Below, one piece after another: positions 14,123 through 21,979 of a stretch of DNA of 39,460 nt. This stretch comes from Thermoplasmata archaeon (lineage in GTDB: Archaea > Thermoplasmatota > Thermoplasmata > Lutacidiplasmatales > UBA184). Where the stretch lies: contig JAKAOF010000006.1 of the NCBI GenBank assembly GCA_021823345.1, positions 1 through 39,460 on the forward strand. The letters run 5' to 3'. Each line of letters opens with the position of its first letter. Position 1 is the first letter of the stretch. The position numbers and the translations under genes were made by a program. Below the pieces are notes generated by a model that worked only from the letters and a program-made list of their open reading frames with translations, did not search any database and was not told where the DNA came from.

Positions 14123-14662
14123 TCATTCTTCCGCCTCCTTGGACCTCGTGGCGGCCCGAAGACGGCCGAGGCTGCGTCGGGAGAGCGCCCAGAGCAGTCT
14201 TCCCCCTCCGGGCCGAACCTCTCCCGGAAAGTCGAGCGCCACGGCACCGCCCTTGGAAAATTTGAGGACGGACGTGGATTCCCCGAACAGGCACAGGCCC
14301 ACGAATTGCGACAACAATGGTTCGTGGCTCACCATGACCAGGTCTCCAGCAACTCGCGACCGTTTGGCGCGATTGAAGAGTTCAAGCGTGGACCCATCGG
14401 GTTCCAGTTCCTTCCAGTAGGAGATCACGCGTTTCGTTCCCCACGACTTCTGGAGCATCTCGGCGGTCTGCCGGGTACGGGCAAGGGGGCTGCTTGACAT
14501 CCCGCCTCGCTTCGTCAACAGCGAACTCAATCCCTTCGCCGCCTGTCGGAACTCTTCCACCCCCGTGGGACGCAGCGGACGCCCTCGGTCGTCGGGCCAA
14601 CGAGAGAAGTCCCGGGACATGGCGGGCGCATGCCGTACGAGGATCCAGCGTACTCCTTGCAC
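14123..14662 (-). CDS. SixA-like histidine phosphatase family protein
   Basis: This 179-residue member of the histidine phosphatase (phosphoglycerate mutase-like) superfamily has the catalytic ILVRHAPA at the N terminus, SSPLARTRQTAEML (second Arg), the acid-base region and MVSHEPLLSQFVG with the second catalytic His. Size and motifs fit the SixA group, which dephosphorylates phosphohistidine in proteins. It is the first gene of the polyphosphate operon, 82 bases before ppx. The start is GTG 14662; a GGAGGTCAC sequence on the minus strand lies about 12 bases upstream and resembles a Shine-Dalgarno, unusual in this window. The substrate is unknown; a phosphohistidine kinase intermediate or polyphosphate ends are options. 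Confidence 0.85.
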   Translation of the reverse strand: MQGVRWILVRHAPAMSRDFSRWPDDRGRPLRPTGVEEFRQAAKGLSSLLTKRGGMSSSPLARTRQTAEMLQKSWGTKRVISYWKELEPDGSTLELFNRAKRSRVAGDLVMVSHEPLLSQFVGLCLFGESTSVLKFSKGGAVALDFPGEVRPGGGRLLWALSRRSLGRLRAATRSKEAEE

Positions 14663-14828
14663 GTCCTCAGAGTGACCTCCGAACGGTGTAGGTGTGCCCG
14701 TATTTCAAGCTCGACCTAGGGGTCGCGCCGGGTCCCAGTACCGGGCGAAAGACCGAAACAACCCCCGATGGGTCCACGGAATGGCCGGCTAATCTCCTCC
14801 AGAGGAGTTCGGTGATGGTTCCATAGCG

Positions 14829-14836
14829 TTTTTAAA
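14829..14836 (+). promoter_or_regulatory. TATA box for the coiled-coil gene operon
   Basis: TTTTTAAA is centred 27 bases before the ATG at 14860, the standard archaeal spacing for a leaderless start. The spacer from 14663 to 14828 also has a CTCCTC-CA-GAGGAG hairpin (14794-14807) but no recognised gene. Confidence 0.65.
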
Positions 14837-14859
14837 GCGCAGAGTCTGCTGAAGCTATC

Positions 14860-15456
14860 ATGAGCGGACAACCCCCCCAACCGGGAACGGTGAATTCTGG
14901 CGGTCTGCCGGAGACACGATTACGGTTCTTCAGCCAGGAGTATGCCGATATCCAAAAGCTCCGGGAACGAGCCCAGAAGAATGCGCACACCGCGATGAAA
15001 CTGCGGCACAAGGCCTCCAAGTTCATGACGTCGATGGAACGGTACAAGCACAAGGCGACCATCATGCGAGAGCGGGCCTCCGCGGCCACCGCCAAGATCC
15101 CGGAATTTCAGGACCAGATGAAAGAGCTCCAGGCGGAGATCAACGCCGGGGCCCAGGCCGTGAGCAGCGGGGGAGTACGACCCCGTGACCAAAGCAAGCT
15201 TCACCTGCGGGTCCGGAAGATGCAAGAGAAGGTGGTCAAGTACCAGCGGAAGATCGCTTACTATGAGGCGAAGGCCTCGCACTACATGTCCGTCTCCTCG
15301 GTGAAGAAGGTTCACGCCGACGTGCTGGAGGAGAAGGCCAAGGCCTATGACATCGAGGCCCACAACGACAATCTCCGAGCCGACCGTCTCCAGCAGGCGA
15401 CGGAACAAGACGTGTCCGAAGCGGGTACGAACAAGACGCAGATCGGGCGACTATGA
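14860..15456 (+). CDS. coiled-coil protein of unknown function
   Basis: I do not recognise this 198-residue protein. It is almost wholly helical and charged, with long heptad-like stretches (QKLRERAQKNAHTAMKLRHKASKFM and LRVRKMQEKVVKYQRKIAYYEAKASHYM), broken near residues 90-110 by a Gly/Ser-rich turn (NAGAQAVSSGGVRPRD). The two halves would fold as an antiparallel hairpin or dimerise. The N-terminal 18 residues are Pro/Gly-rich and there is no signal peptide. It overlaps the UPF0200 kinase gene (ATGA at 15453), so the two are likely co-translated, which hints at a role near RNA modification or nucleotide metabolism. The start is fixed by the TATA at -27. Confidence 0.75.
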   Translation: MSGQPPQPGTVNSGGLPETRLRFFSQEYADIQKLRERAQKNAHTAMKLRHKASKFMTSMERYKHKATIMRERASAATAKIPEFQDQMKELQAEINAGAQAVSSGGVRPRDQSKLHLRVRKMQEKVVKYQRKIAYYEAKASHYMSVSSVKKVHADVLEEKAKAYDIEAHNDNLRADRLQQATEQDVSEAGTNKTQIGRL

Positions 15457-15986
15457 AGCTCGTGGTCACTGTCGGGATGCCCGGCTCGGGTAAGGATGAG
15501 ATCGTGGCGATCGCCAAGGGCCTGGGTTTCCACGTCATCAAGATGGGGGACCTGGTTCGCAATGAGACCCAGAAGCGGCGATTGCCCCTGATCGACAAGA
15601 ACATCGGTCGGATCGCCAACGAGGAACGAGAGAAGTTCGGGCACTCCATCTGGGCGAAGCGAGTGATCCCGCTCGTCACGGAGACCAAGACGCTGATCGA
15701 TGGCTGCCGAGGCGACGATGAGCTGTCCTTGTTCCGACACCATTTCGGAGACCTCGTGCTCATCGGAGTCCATTCGTCACCAGATACTCGGTTCGACCGG
15801 CTCTCCAAGCGCGGCCGAGGGGACGATTCGATGAGCCCCGAGGCCTTCTACGAGCGAGACCGACGGGAACTCAAGTTCGGTATCGGGAACGCTCTGGCGC
15901 TCGCAGATCACATGATTGTGAACGAAGGGAGCGTGCAAGAACTCCGCGACCGGGCCAACGAAGTCCTGCGCTCCATTCTCGACTGA
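15453..15986 (+). CDS. UPF0200-family P-loop nucleotide kinase
   Basis: This 177-residue protein matches the archaeal UPF0200 family, related to dephospho-CoA and adenylate kinases. The Walker A GMPGSGKDE (8-16) is followed by VIKMGDLVRNE, the family signature NIGRIANEEREKFGHSIWAKR, IDGCRGDDELSLFR, the lid RLSKRGRGDDSMSPEAFYERDRRELKFGIG, and ALADHMIVNEG near the C terminus. The phosphorylated substrate is not established for the family. It overlaps the coiled-coil gene by four bases and precedes nop5 by 50 bases; its linkage to the box C/D RNP genes may reflect a conserved neighbourhood. Confidence 0.88.
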   Translation: MKLVVTVGMPGSGKDEIVAIAKGLGFHVIKMGDLVRNETQKRRLPLIDKNIGRIANEEREKFGHSIWAKRVIPLVTETKTLIDGCRGDDELSLFRHHFGDLVLIGVHSSPDTRFDRLSKRGRGDDSMSPEAFYERDRRELKFGIGNALALADHMIVNEGSVQELRDRANEVLRSILD

Positions 15987-16036
15987 CGCACCGGAGATAT
16001 CCCGGCCTGAACGCTCCCACAGGTTCGATCTCGGTC

Positions 16037-16954
16037 ATGGGTCAGGTCTTCCTCCTCCACCTGGGACGGAAGGTGGTCCTTTTCGGGACCGATCTCAAGG
16101 AGGTCGACTCGTGGGACCTTCCTCGCGGGGACGCCGTTGCGGAGCTGTCCTTGACCGAGACGACTCCAAAGTCCCTCACCGACTGGATGCGCGAGGTCCT
16201 TCGGAAGTTCCCGGGCGCCATCGTGCGTACGGAGGACCGGCTCTGCCGCCGTGCCCTGGATGACCTGAAGATTCCTTACCGTCCGGTCCCCGACCCCATT
16301 CTTGCCCGGATCCGCCAGCGTACGTTCTTCGCCTTACCCCCTCCCGCATTCATCCGGCGGGCCCGGGCGGCCCTTCAGGCCCATCTGCGGAGTCCGGAAG
16401 AGCAGATCGTCCTCCTCTCACGGGAAGCAGATCGATTGGAACGGCTGGTGCGTCGGGAGGAAGAGTATGGTCAACGGCTAAGCCTCAGCGCAACCCCCGA
16501 ATCCGCCGTTTTCGTCCAAGCTCGACGGTCTTCGCAGCTCAAGAACGACATTTCGCAGATCTTGGGAGACGTGGAACACGACCTCGAGACCGAGACGCGC
16601 CGGCTTCTGCCGAACACCGTGGCCGCATTGGGTTCCCGGACGGCCGCTCGACTTTTGGCGGAGTCCGGAGGCCTCCGGGTCTTGTCGAGATTCTCAGCGT
16701 CCCGGGTTCAACTCATCGGTTCCCGACGACGGTCTCCAGGCCGACCTCCCAAGTTCGGCCTCCTTTACCGGGCCGAGGGAATGGAACGGATTCCTCCCGA
16801 CCGACAGGGCGCCATGGCGCGGAGCTTGGGGGCCCTCACCGTCGTGGCCCTCCACGCGGATCTCCTTACCCATCAGGACCGTACGGCCTGGGTCCGCACG
16901 AAGAAGGAGCGGCGCATGCTACAGTTACAATCCCACGGACGGAGGTCGAGTTGA
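16037..16954 (+). CDS. nop5: Nop5 (NOP56/58-like) box C/D sRNP core protein
   Basis: This 305-residue protein has the archaeal Nop5 plan: an N-terminal domain that docks fibrillarin, a middle coiled-coil (about 115-190), and a C-terminal Nop domain with AARLLAESGGLRVLSRFSASRVQLIG, corresponding to the L7Ae/kink-turn-binding region, then RPPKFGLLYRAEGMERIPPDRQGAMARSLGALTVVALHAD. It bridges guide RNA, L7Ae and fibrillarin in 2'-O-methylation. It is shorter than the common ~370-400 and lacks the usual Lys/Glu-rich tail. Its TGA overlaps the TTG start of fibrillarin, the classic archaeal nop5-flpA pair. Confidence 0.9.
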   Translation: MGQVFLLHLGRKVVLFGTDLKEVDSWDLPRGDAVAELSLTETTPKSLTDWMREVLRKFPGAIVRTEDRLCRRALDDLKIPYRPVPDPILARIRQRTFFALPPPAFIRRARAALQAHLRSPEEQIVLLSREADRLERLVRREEEYGQRLSLSATPESAVFVQARRSSQLKNDISQILGDVEHDLETETRRLLPNTVAALGSRTAARLLAESGGLRVLSRFSASRVQLIGSRRRSPGRPPKFGLLYRAEGMERIPPDRQGAMARSLGALTVVALHADLLTHQDRTAWVRTKKERRMLQLQSHGRRSS

Positions 16955-17634
16955 CGGGCAAGGCTTCGCCCAATCTCCTGCATGAGGACGTGGCTGGACG
17001 CAAGTTCCTTTGGACCCGGGCGCTCGGCGCGGTCGCTCCCTCTTCGAAGGAGCGGTTCCGGTTCACCTCCGAAGGAGCCTGGAGAGCGTTCGACCCCGCC
17101 CACTCGAAGCTTGCCGCGGCCCTCTCGGGCAAGGAATGGCCCCCGCTCCCGCAGCCAGGAGAAAAGGTACTCTATCTCGGGGCGGCGACCGGCACCACGG
17201 CGAGCCATGTGGCCGACCTCGTGGGCAAGCTGGGGGTCGTCTACGCTGTCGAGAAGAGCCCGCGAGCCTTCGCACAGCTCCTGGAGACGGCTCAGAACTG
17301 GCCGAACATGGCTCCGGTCCTCGCCGATGTTCGCGAGACCGCCGCTTACATCGGATGGATACCTCCCGTAGATGCGATCTACATGGATGTTCCCCAGGTC
17401 GATCAGGTCGAGATCGCCCGCCTCCATGTTCGGCGGTTCCTTCGCCCGGGGGGGCGGCTCTTCCTCGCGCTAAAGCTTTCCAGCCTCGGCCGGGAAAGGA
17501 CCTACCAGGAGCACCTCGACCGGGCACGCACGCTGCTCGCCGAGGACTGTATTCTGGAGAAAACCATCTCCTTGGAGCCGTTCTACAGGAGGCACGCCTT
17601 TATAGTCGGAAAGTCTCAAGCCCGCAACCATTAA
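16951..17634 (+). CDS. flpA: fibrillarin-like rRNA 2'-O-methyltransferase
   Basis: This ~227-residue SAM-dependent methyltransferase of the box C/D sRNP is guided to rRNA and tRNA sites. Archaeal fibrillarin features are DVAGRKFLWTRALGAV near the N terminus, the SAM loop VLYLGAATGTTASHVADLVG (about 72-92), YAVEKSPRAFAQLLETA, LADVRE, AIYMDVPQVDQVEI and GGRLFLALKLSSLGRERT. The start is TTG 16951, overlapping the nop5 stop as TTGA. The stop TAA shares its last base with the ATG of the PPC protein. Together with nop5 it supplies two of the three protein parts; L7Ae is not in the window. Confidence 0.93.
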   Translation: MTGKASPNLLHEDVAGRKFLWTRALGAVAPSSKERFRFTSEGAWRAFDPAHSKLAAALSGKEWPPLPQPGEKVLYLGAATGTTASHVADLVGKLGVVYAVEKSPRAFAQLLETAQNWPNMAPVLADVRETAAYIGWIPPVDAIYMDVPQVDQVEIARLHVRRFLRPGGRLFLALKLSSLGRERTYQEHLDRARTLLAEDCILEKTISLEPFYRRHAFIVGKSQARNH

Positions 17635-18065
17635 TGCAGAGATTCCGGAGCGGGCCATTGCTCGCTATCAAACTGGAGGCCGGGGAGGATCTGATGAGTT
17701 CGCTGGTCCAGTTGGCCAAGGAAGAGAAGGTGGAGGCCGGTTTCGTCACCTCGGGGATCGGGATGCTTCGGGGGAGCCGGGTTGGATACTTCATCGGCGA
17801 CCGTTATGATGAGCGGACCTACGAGGGGCCGCACGAACTGTTGTCGCTCCAAGGCAGCATCGCCACCCGGAGCGGAGAGCCGCACATTCACCTCCACGGA
17901 GCCCTCGCCAATCGCTCCCACGACGTGGTCGGTGGACACCTGTTCGAGGCGACCGTTCACGTGGTCTGTGAGATGCTGGTGACGGTCTTCGAAGGGAAAT
18001 CCTTCAAGAGGACCGATTCGGGACCGGTGCTCAAGCTGCTGGACCTGATGCCGGACTCCGGGTAG
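17634..18065 (+). CDS. PPC/DUF296 domain protein
   Basis: This 143-residue single-domain PPC (DUF296) protein belongs to the family that in plants is fused to AT-hook motifs and in prokaryotes stands alone and forms trimers. Typical segments are LLAIKLEAGEDLMSSLVQLAKEEKVEAGFVTSGIGMLRGSRVGYF, LLSLQGSIATRSGEPHIHLHGALANRSHDVVGGHLFEATV, and VCEMLVTVF. The His-rich HIHLHGA block suggests a metal site seen in some bacterial members. Function is unproven; DNA binding is only inferred from the plant proteins. The start overlaps the fibrillarin stop by one base; the tracked longer frame from 17010 is a shadow over flpA. It overlaps the convergent DRG gene by 35 bases. Confidence 0.85.
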   Translation: MQRFRSGPLLAIKLEAGEDLMSSLVQLAKEEKVEAGFVTSGIGMLRGSRVGYFIGDRYDERTYEGPHELLSLQGSIATRSGEPHIHLHGALANRSHDVVGGHLFEATVHVVCEMLVTVFEGKSFKRTDSGPVLKLLDLMPDSG

Positions 18066-19176
18066 CGGCCCCGCGACCCCGTAGTACCAGGATCGTCACG
18101 ATATCCTGGTCTTCGAGACGATGGTCCCGGGAAACTCGTTGGCCCGGGAACTTGGCGCTCCGTCCCCACACCAACGCGGAACTGAAGGAACTGGACAGGC
18201 CCATGGGCAGGTTCTGCAAGAGTTCCCGTATGGTGGCCCCACGGCGCAGGATCAGCGGCTCCTCCCGGTCCACCGGCTTTCCTTGCGGCTTCATGAAGAT
18301 GCGGATGAACGCGAGGGCATGCCCGATCGCATCCTTGAGCTCCTCGATCCCTTCACCGGTCGCCGCGGAAATGAAGTGGACCCGCACTTTCGGCATCTTT
18401 TCCAGCACCTTCTTGCGAGCGGCGGTGTCCAAGAGGTCGGCCTTGTTGACGATCCATAGCGAGGGAATGTAGACGCGGTTCCCCGCCAGGGAGTCGATGA
18501 CGTCATCGATGGACACATCCTGTCGAAGGATGATCAGGGCATTGTGGATCCCAAACTCACGGGCGATGTCGGTCACGAGCTTCGGGGTCACCTTGGTGAG
18601 CTTCACGGTCGACTCGACCTGGACCCCGCCTCGTTCCGCCTTGGTCAAAGATATGCTCGGGGGGGCACGGTCCACACGGATGGCCGCGTTCTCGAGCTCC
18701 TTGAGGAGACCGCGTGGCTCCAAGTGCTGACCATCGATGATGAACAGCAGCAGGTCCGAGGAACGGGCGACGGAGATGACCTCCCGCCCTCGGCCGCGAC
18801 CCTGCGCAGCTCCGGTCACCAATCCGGGCATGTCCAGGATCTGGATGTTCGCCCCATGCCAGGAAAGCATTCCCGGGATGATCGTGGTGGTGGTGAACTC
18901 ATAGGCCGCCGCCTCACTTTCCGCGCCGGTCAGCCGAGTGAGCAGGGTGGACTTCCCTACGGAAGGGTATCCCACCAGGGCGACGGTCGCATGACCGCTC
19001 TTGCGGACGGCATACCCCAGCCCGCCTCCGCCGCCTTTGGCCCGCTTTTCCCGTTCGATCCGGAGCGAAGCGATCTTGGCCCGGAGCTTTCCTATGTGGC
19101 CCTCGGTGGCCTTGTTATGAGGCGTCTTGCGAATTTCTTCCTCGAGACGCTCGATCTCCTCTTCGATCGACCCCAT
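18031..19176 (-). CDS. DRG-family GTP-binding protein
   Basis: This 381-residue translational GTPase-like protein of the DRG/Obg group is conserved in archaea and eukaryotes. The N-terminal helical segment (EEEIERLEEEIRKTPHNKATEGHIGKLRAKIASLR) is the DRG helix-turn-helix. G1 is GYPSVGKST (near 70), G3 DMPGLVTGAAQGRGRG, and G4 NKAD. The C-terminal ~75 residues form a TGS domain with PLILRRGATIRELL and LEDQDIVTILVLR. The length is normal. DRG proteins act with ribosomes; details in archaea are limited. It is divergent from the HerA-like gene with a 58-base spacer that holds one TTTAAA box. Confidence 0.93.
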   Translation of the reverse strand: MGSIEEEIERLEEEIRKTPHNKATEGHIGKLRAKIASLRIEREKRAKGGGGGLGYAVRKSGHATVALVGYPSVGKSTLLTRLTGAESEAAAYEFTTTTIIPGMLSWHGANIQILDMPGLVTGAAQGRGRGREVISVARSSDLLLFIIDGQHLEPRGLLKELENAAIRVDRAPPSISLTKAERGGVQVESTVKLTKVTPKLVTDIAREFGIHNALIILRQDVSIDDVIDSLAGNRVYIPSLWIVNKADLLDTAARKKVLEKMPKVRVHFISAATGEGIEELKDAIGHALAFIRIFMKPQGKPVDREEPLILRRGATIRELLQNLPMGLSSSFSSALVWGRSAKFPGQRVSRDHRLEDQDIVTILVLRGRGAATRSPASGPAA

Positions 19177-19205
19177 CGCTTAGTGTTGGTGCGAAGAACG
19201 TCACC

Positions 19206-19212
19206 ATTTAAA
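19206..19212. promoter_or_regulatory. TATA element between drg and the HerA-like gene
   Basis: ATTTAAA contains the self-complementary TTTAAA and is the only AT-rich stretch in the spacer. It is 26 bases from ATG 19235 on the plus strand and 33 bases from the drg ATG on the minus strand, so it can serve both directions. The plus-strand spacing supports ATG 19235 over TTG 19217 as the start. Confidence 0.55.
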
Positions 19213-19234
19213 CGTCTTGGACCGCCTGCCCGAC

Positions 19235-21751
19235 ATGTTCGCCGGGGCTCGCACTCCAACCTTGTGGTCGGCTTACCGGTTGGTTCCTCCCACCACGACC
19301 ACGAGGGAAGAAGCGAGATTTGCGTACCCCAGGCTCTTTGAGACCATCCGGACGTTGCACGCCGTAGGGCAGCCGGTGGCCTTTGATCTCTGCCAGGAGC
19401 GGGGTCGGAGGGGGATCTACCTGACCGTCAACCGGGAGATCGGAGCATCGAATCTTGCCATCTTCGACCGATTCTATCGCCAGTGGCGAAAGGAGGAGGT
19501 GCGCCTCGCCCCCTCGTACTCTGCGCTCCAGGCTCGTGACGTGGGCGCGTTAGTACCTTCGGGACCCCATCGTACGGGACCCTTTCTGCCATTGTCCGAG
19601 CTGGAATGGGGAGCCCCTTGGCGCGGTCTGTTCTCGCTGGGACTCCGGTCCAACATCAATCTGTGGTTGCGGGTGGTGCTAACCCCCCTGGGAACCTCGA
19701 GGTCACGTCCCTTGCCCATCGACCGCACCGAGGGGGCCCGTCCTCCGGAGCACCGGATCGGAAAGAAGGTGCTCGACTCGAGGATGGAAAGGCACCTCGA
19801 CCAGATCTGGACCGTGGGGGGGGTAGTGTCCATTTGGGGTGCGAACGACCGCGCGACCGCTCCACGAGCGGTGGAGGAGACTCGCCAATTGGTGCAACGC
19901 ACGGTCGAGGCGCTCTCGGCCGCGCCCGGGGGATGTGGATTCTCGGTGCACTGGCCCCGGTGGAGAAGATCTCAACGACAGTTGCTCGAGCACTATTTTG
20001 GGGGTCATCTCGGTTTGCGAAGGAAACCGCTTCTTCTTTCCAAAGGGTGGCTCTCGACCGGGGAAGTTGCCTCCTGGTTTCCTCCCTTGTTCTTGCCGAC
20101 TTCCGGGCTGAGATCACCGGTCCCCGTCGTTTCCTCCCTGTGCGTCGGTACCGATGCCGTGGGTAGTCCGGTCGAGATGTACTGGCACCCGCAAGAAGGT
20201 CATCACCTGCTGACGGCCGGGGAGACGGGGATGGGAAAGAGCACGTTGCTGGTTTCCGCAGCACTCTCCACCCCGGATCCTGACGTCGCGATCGTGGTGA
20301 TCGATCCGCGAGGCGACACCGTCCGAAGTTTCATCACCCACCTGGATGAGCGCCGCTTGTCGCGGACCACCTACATCGCTCCCACGCAGTCCCCCGTGGC
20401 GCAGAACGTCCTGTCCATGGAACCTCCTCCGAGCCCGTCGCTCGCGGGGGTTTGGCGTGAACGACATGTGAGCGAACTCGTCAGTGCCTTTCGCAGGGTT
20501 CGTGCCGAACGCTATGGAGAGACGTTCTACTGGGGGCCCCGGATCGAAGAGGTGCTCACGCAGGTACTTCTGTTCCTTAGTCAGATACCTCGTTCGACCC
20601 TAACGGATGCCCTGACGGTCCTCGAGCATCCGGAGACCGCACCGGACCGCGCCCGGCAAGAGGCCCCGGGTAATCCCGAGTTGGCCCAACTGGCCGACCG
20701 AATATCTTCCGAGACCCGGGAGAACTTGGAAGGAGCACGCCGGGTCGTGAGCGAAGTGGTCCTCTTCCCGTCCCTCGCCACCCTCTTGTCGGCCCGGGAT
20801 GCGCACTGGGACTTCTCGCTCGCCCTCGGCCCGGGAAAGATGACCTTGATTTCGCTCGAACAGAATGTGATGAGCACTCGCGGGGCCTCGTACTTGGGTT
20901 CGATCTTTCTCTCCTTGCTCTGGTCAAGGATCCTGAGCCGGGGTCCTTCCCGCAACAAGGTGCTCGTGATCTTGGACGAGGTGCAAGACTATGCGAATGC
21001 ATCACTGGCCGAAATGCTTCGGCAAGGACGGAACTACGGTGTGCACGTGTGGTGCGCGACCCAATCGATCAGTGCCTTGCCGCTCGAGCTGAAAGAGGCG
21101 CTATTGACGAATGCTCGAGACCTGATCCTGTTCCGGGGTTCTCCGAACGACTCACGGCTTGCGCAGGAAAGCTTTGGCCTCCCACCGGAGGACAATCTGA
21201 TGGCGCTTCCAAGGGGCAATGCGTACGCCTTCCTCGGCAAGTCGACTACGGTGGCTCGGGTGCAAATCCGCTCCCCCACGGCACCCTCTCGCTCGTCCGG
21301 GGTGGAGGGGCGGTTGCTTGAGCTCCAGGAGGCGTCCCGTAAGTTTTGGTCGGTATCCGAACACAATAGCGGTCAACCGCAACCGGAGACCCCGGGATTG
21401 AGTGCACCAACCGTCGGAACCGAAGGGGAAGTCCAGCGCATTATCGATGCCCTCATGGTAGGAATGCAATCTTCCTCCGGCGATGGAGACTTCTCTGTGC
21501 CCCTCTCGGTGCTACGACGGATGGCAAATTCGCAGGAATCGCTCCTTCGACGGGTGGGTCGTACTCTTTCGGGTCGAGGGGTACTCATCCGAGTGCTTCG
21601 ACAGAAACCCGAGCATTCCTGGATCCTCTCAAGGTCCGCATTGCTGAACACCCTGCCTGGCCCAATGACCTTGGAGTCACGAACCCGAGCTGGGAACCTC
21701 TGGTCGAGTGCCCAGGAACACTCAACGGGTCGAGATCCGGACGGCGCGTGA
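19235..21751 (+). CDS. HerA/VirB4/TraG-like ATPase
   Basis: This ~838-residue P-loop ATPase is of the DNA-pumping HerA/FtsK clan. The N-terminal ~320 residues resemble the poorly conserved front domain of VirB4-type proteins. Walker A is GETGMGKSTLL, followed by VIDPRGDTVRSF; Walker B is KVLVILDEVQDYA. It is followed by GRNYGVHVWCATQSISALPLELKEALLTNARDLILFRG, typical of TraG/VirD4 and DUF87 proteins. The last ~120 residues are Gly/Ser/Pro-rich, then possibly a winged-helix segment. Such proteins move DNA or protein in conjugation, but no relaxase, VirB6-like or pilus gene is nearby, so it is an orphan among housekeeping genes. ATG 19235 is chosen from TATA spacing; TTG 19217 is the alternative. 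Confidence 0.72.
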   Translation: MFAGARTPTLWSAYRLVPPTTTTREEARFAYPRLFETIRTLHAVGQPVAFDLCQERGRRGIYLTVNREIGASNLAIFDRFYRQWRKEEVRLAPSYSALQARDVGALVPSGPHRTGPFLPLSELEWGAPWRGLFSLGLRSNINLWLRVVLTPLGTSRSRPLPIDRTEGARPPEHRIGKKVLDSRMERHLDQIWTVGGVVSIWGANDRATAPRAVEETRQLVQRTVEALSAAPGGCGFSVHWPRWRRSQRQLLEHYFGGHLGLRRKPLLLSKGWLSTGEVASWFPPLFLPTSGLRSPVPVVSSLCVGTDAVGSPVEMYWHPQEGHHLLTAGETGMGKSTLLVSAALSTPDPDVAIVVIDPRGDTVRSFITHLDERRLSRTTYIAPTQSPVAQNVLSMEPPPSPSLAGVWRERHVSELVSAFRRVRAERYGETFYWGPRIEEVLTQVLLFLSQIPRSTLTDALTVLEHPETAPDRARQEAPGNPELAQLADRISSETRENLEGARRVVSEVVLFPSLATLLSARDAHWDFSLALGPGKMTLISLEQNVMSTRGASYLGSIFLSLLWSRILSRGPSRNKVLVILDEVQDYANASLAEMLRQGRNYGVHVWCATQSISALPLELKEALLTNARDLILFRGSPNDSRLAQESFGLPPEDNLMALPRGNAYAFLGKSTTVARVQIRSPTAPSRSSGVEGRLLELQEASRKFWSVSEHNSGQPQPETPGLSAPTVGTEGEVQRIIDALMVGMQSSSGDGDFSVPLSVLRRMANSQESLLRRVGRTLSGRGVLIRVLRQKPEHSWILSRSALLNTLPGPMTLESRTRAGNLWSSAQEHSTGRDPDGA

Positions 21752-21944
21752 ACGGTGGGTTCATGGAATCGTCTTCTGGAAAGGCTCGAAGCCCTGGCAT
21801 CGGATCCTTTCGAGGCGGGGGCTCCATTGTCGTAACGAGGAGTCTGGCCAGGATGGTGGCGGGTCGGCGGCCCCCCATCGGATAGCTTCCAGGTTCCGAG
21901 GACACCCCTTTTCCCCCCGTTTTGATGGTCAGAAATTCGTCCGG

Positions 21945-21957
21945 AATAATCTTTTAA
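21945..21957 (+). promoter_or_regulatory. TATA box of the KaiC-like operon
   Basis: AATAATCTTTTAA is centred about 28 bases before the GTG at 21980. The spacing suggests a leaderless GTG start. The rest of the spacer (21752-21944) shows no gene, tRNA or strong repeat. Confidence 0.55.
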
Positions 21958-21979
21958 CTCAAATGACCTACTCGTTGCC

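Noticed and set aside
17010-17633. N-terminal extension of the PPC protein frame
   Set aside because: This part is a shadow frame over fibrillarin; the PPC domain starts exactly at the ATG that overlaps the fibrillarin stop.
3989-21751. An integrated element spanning the surface protein through the HerA-like ATPase
   Set aside because: The genes between are core functions (GlyRS, L40e, Nop5, fibrillarin, DRG) with uniform composition, and no boundaries were found.
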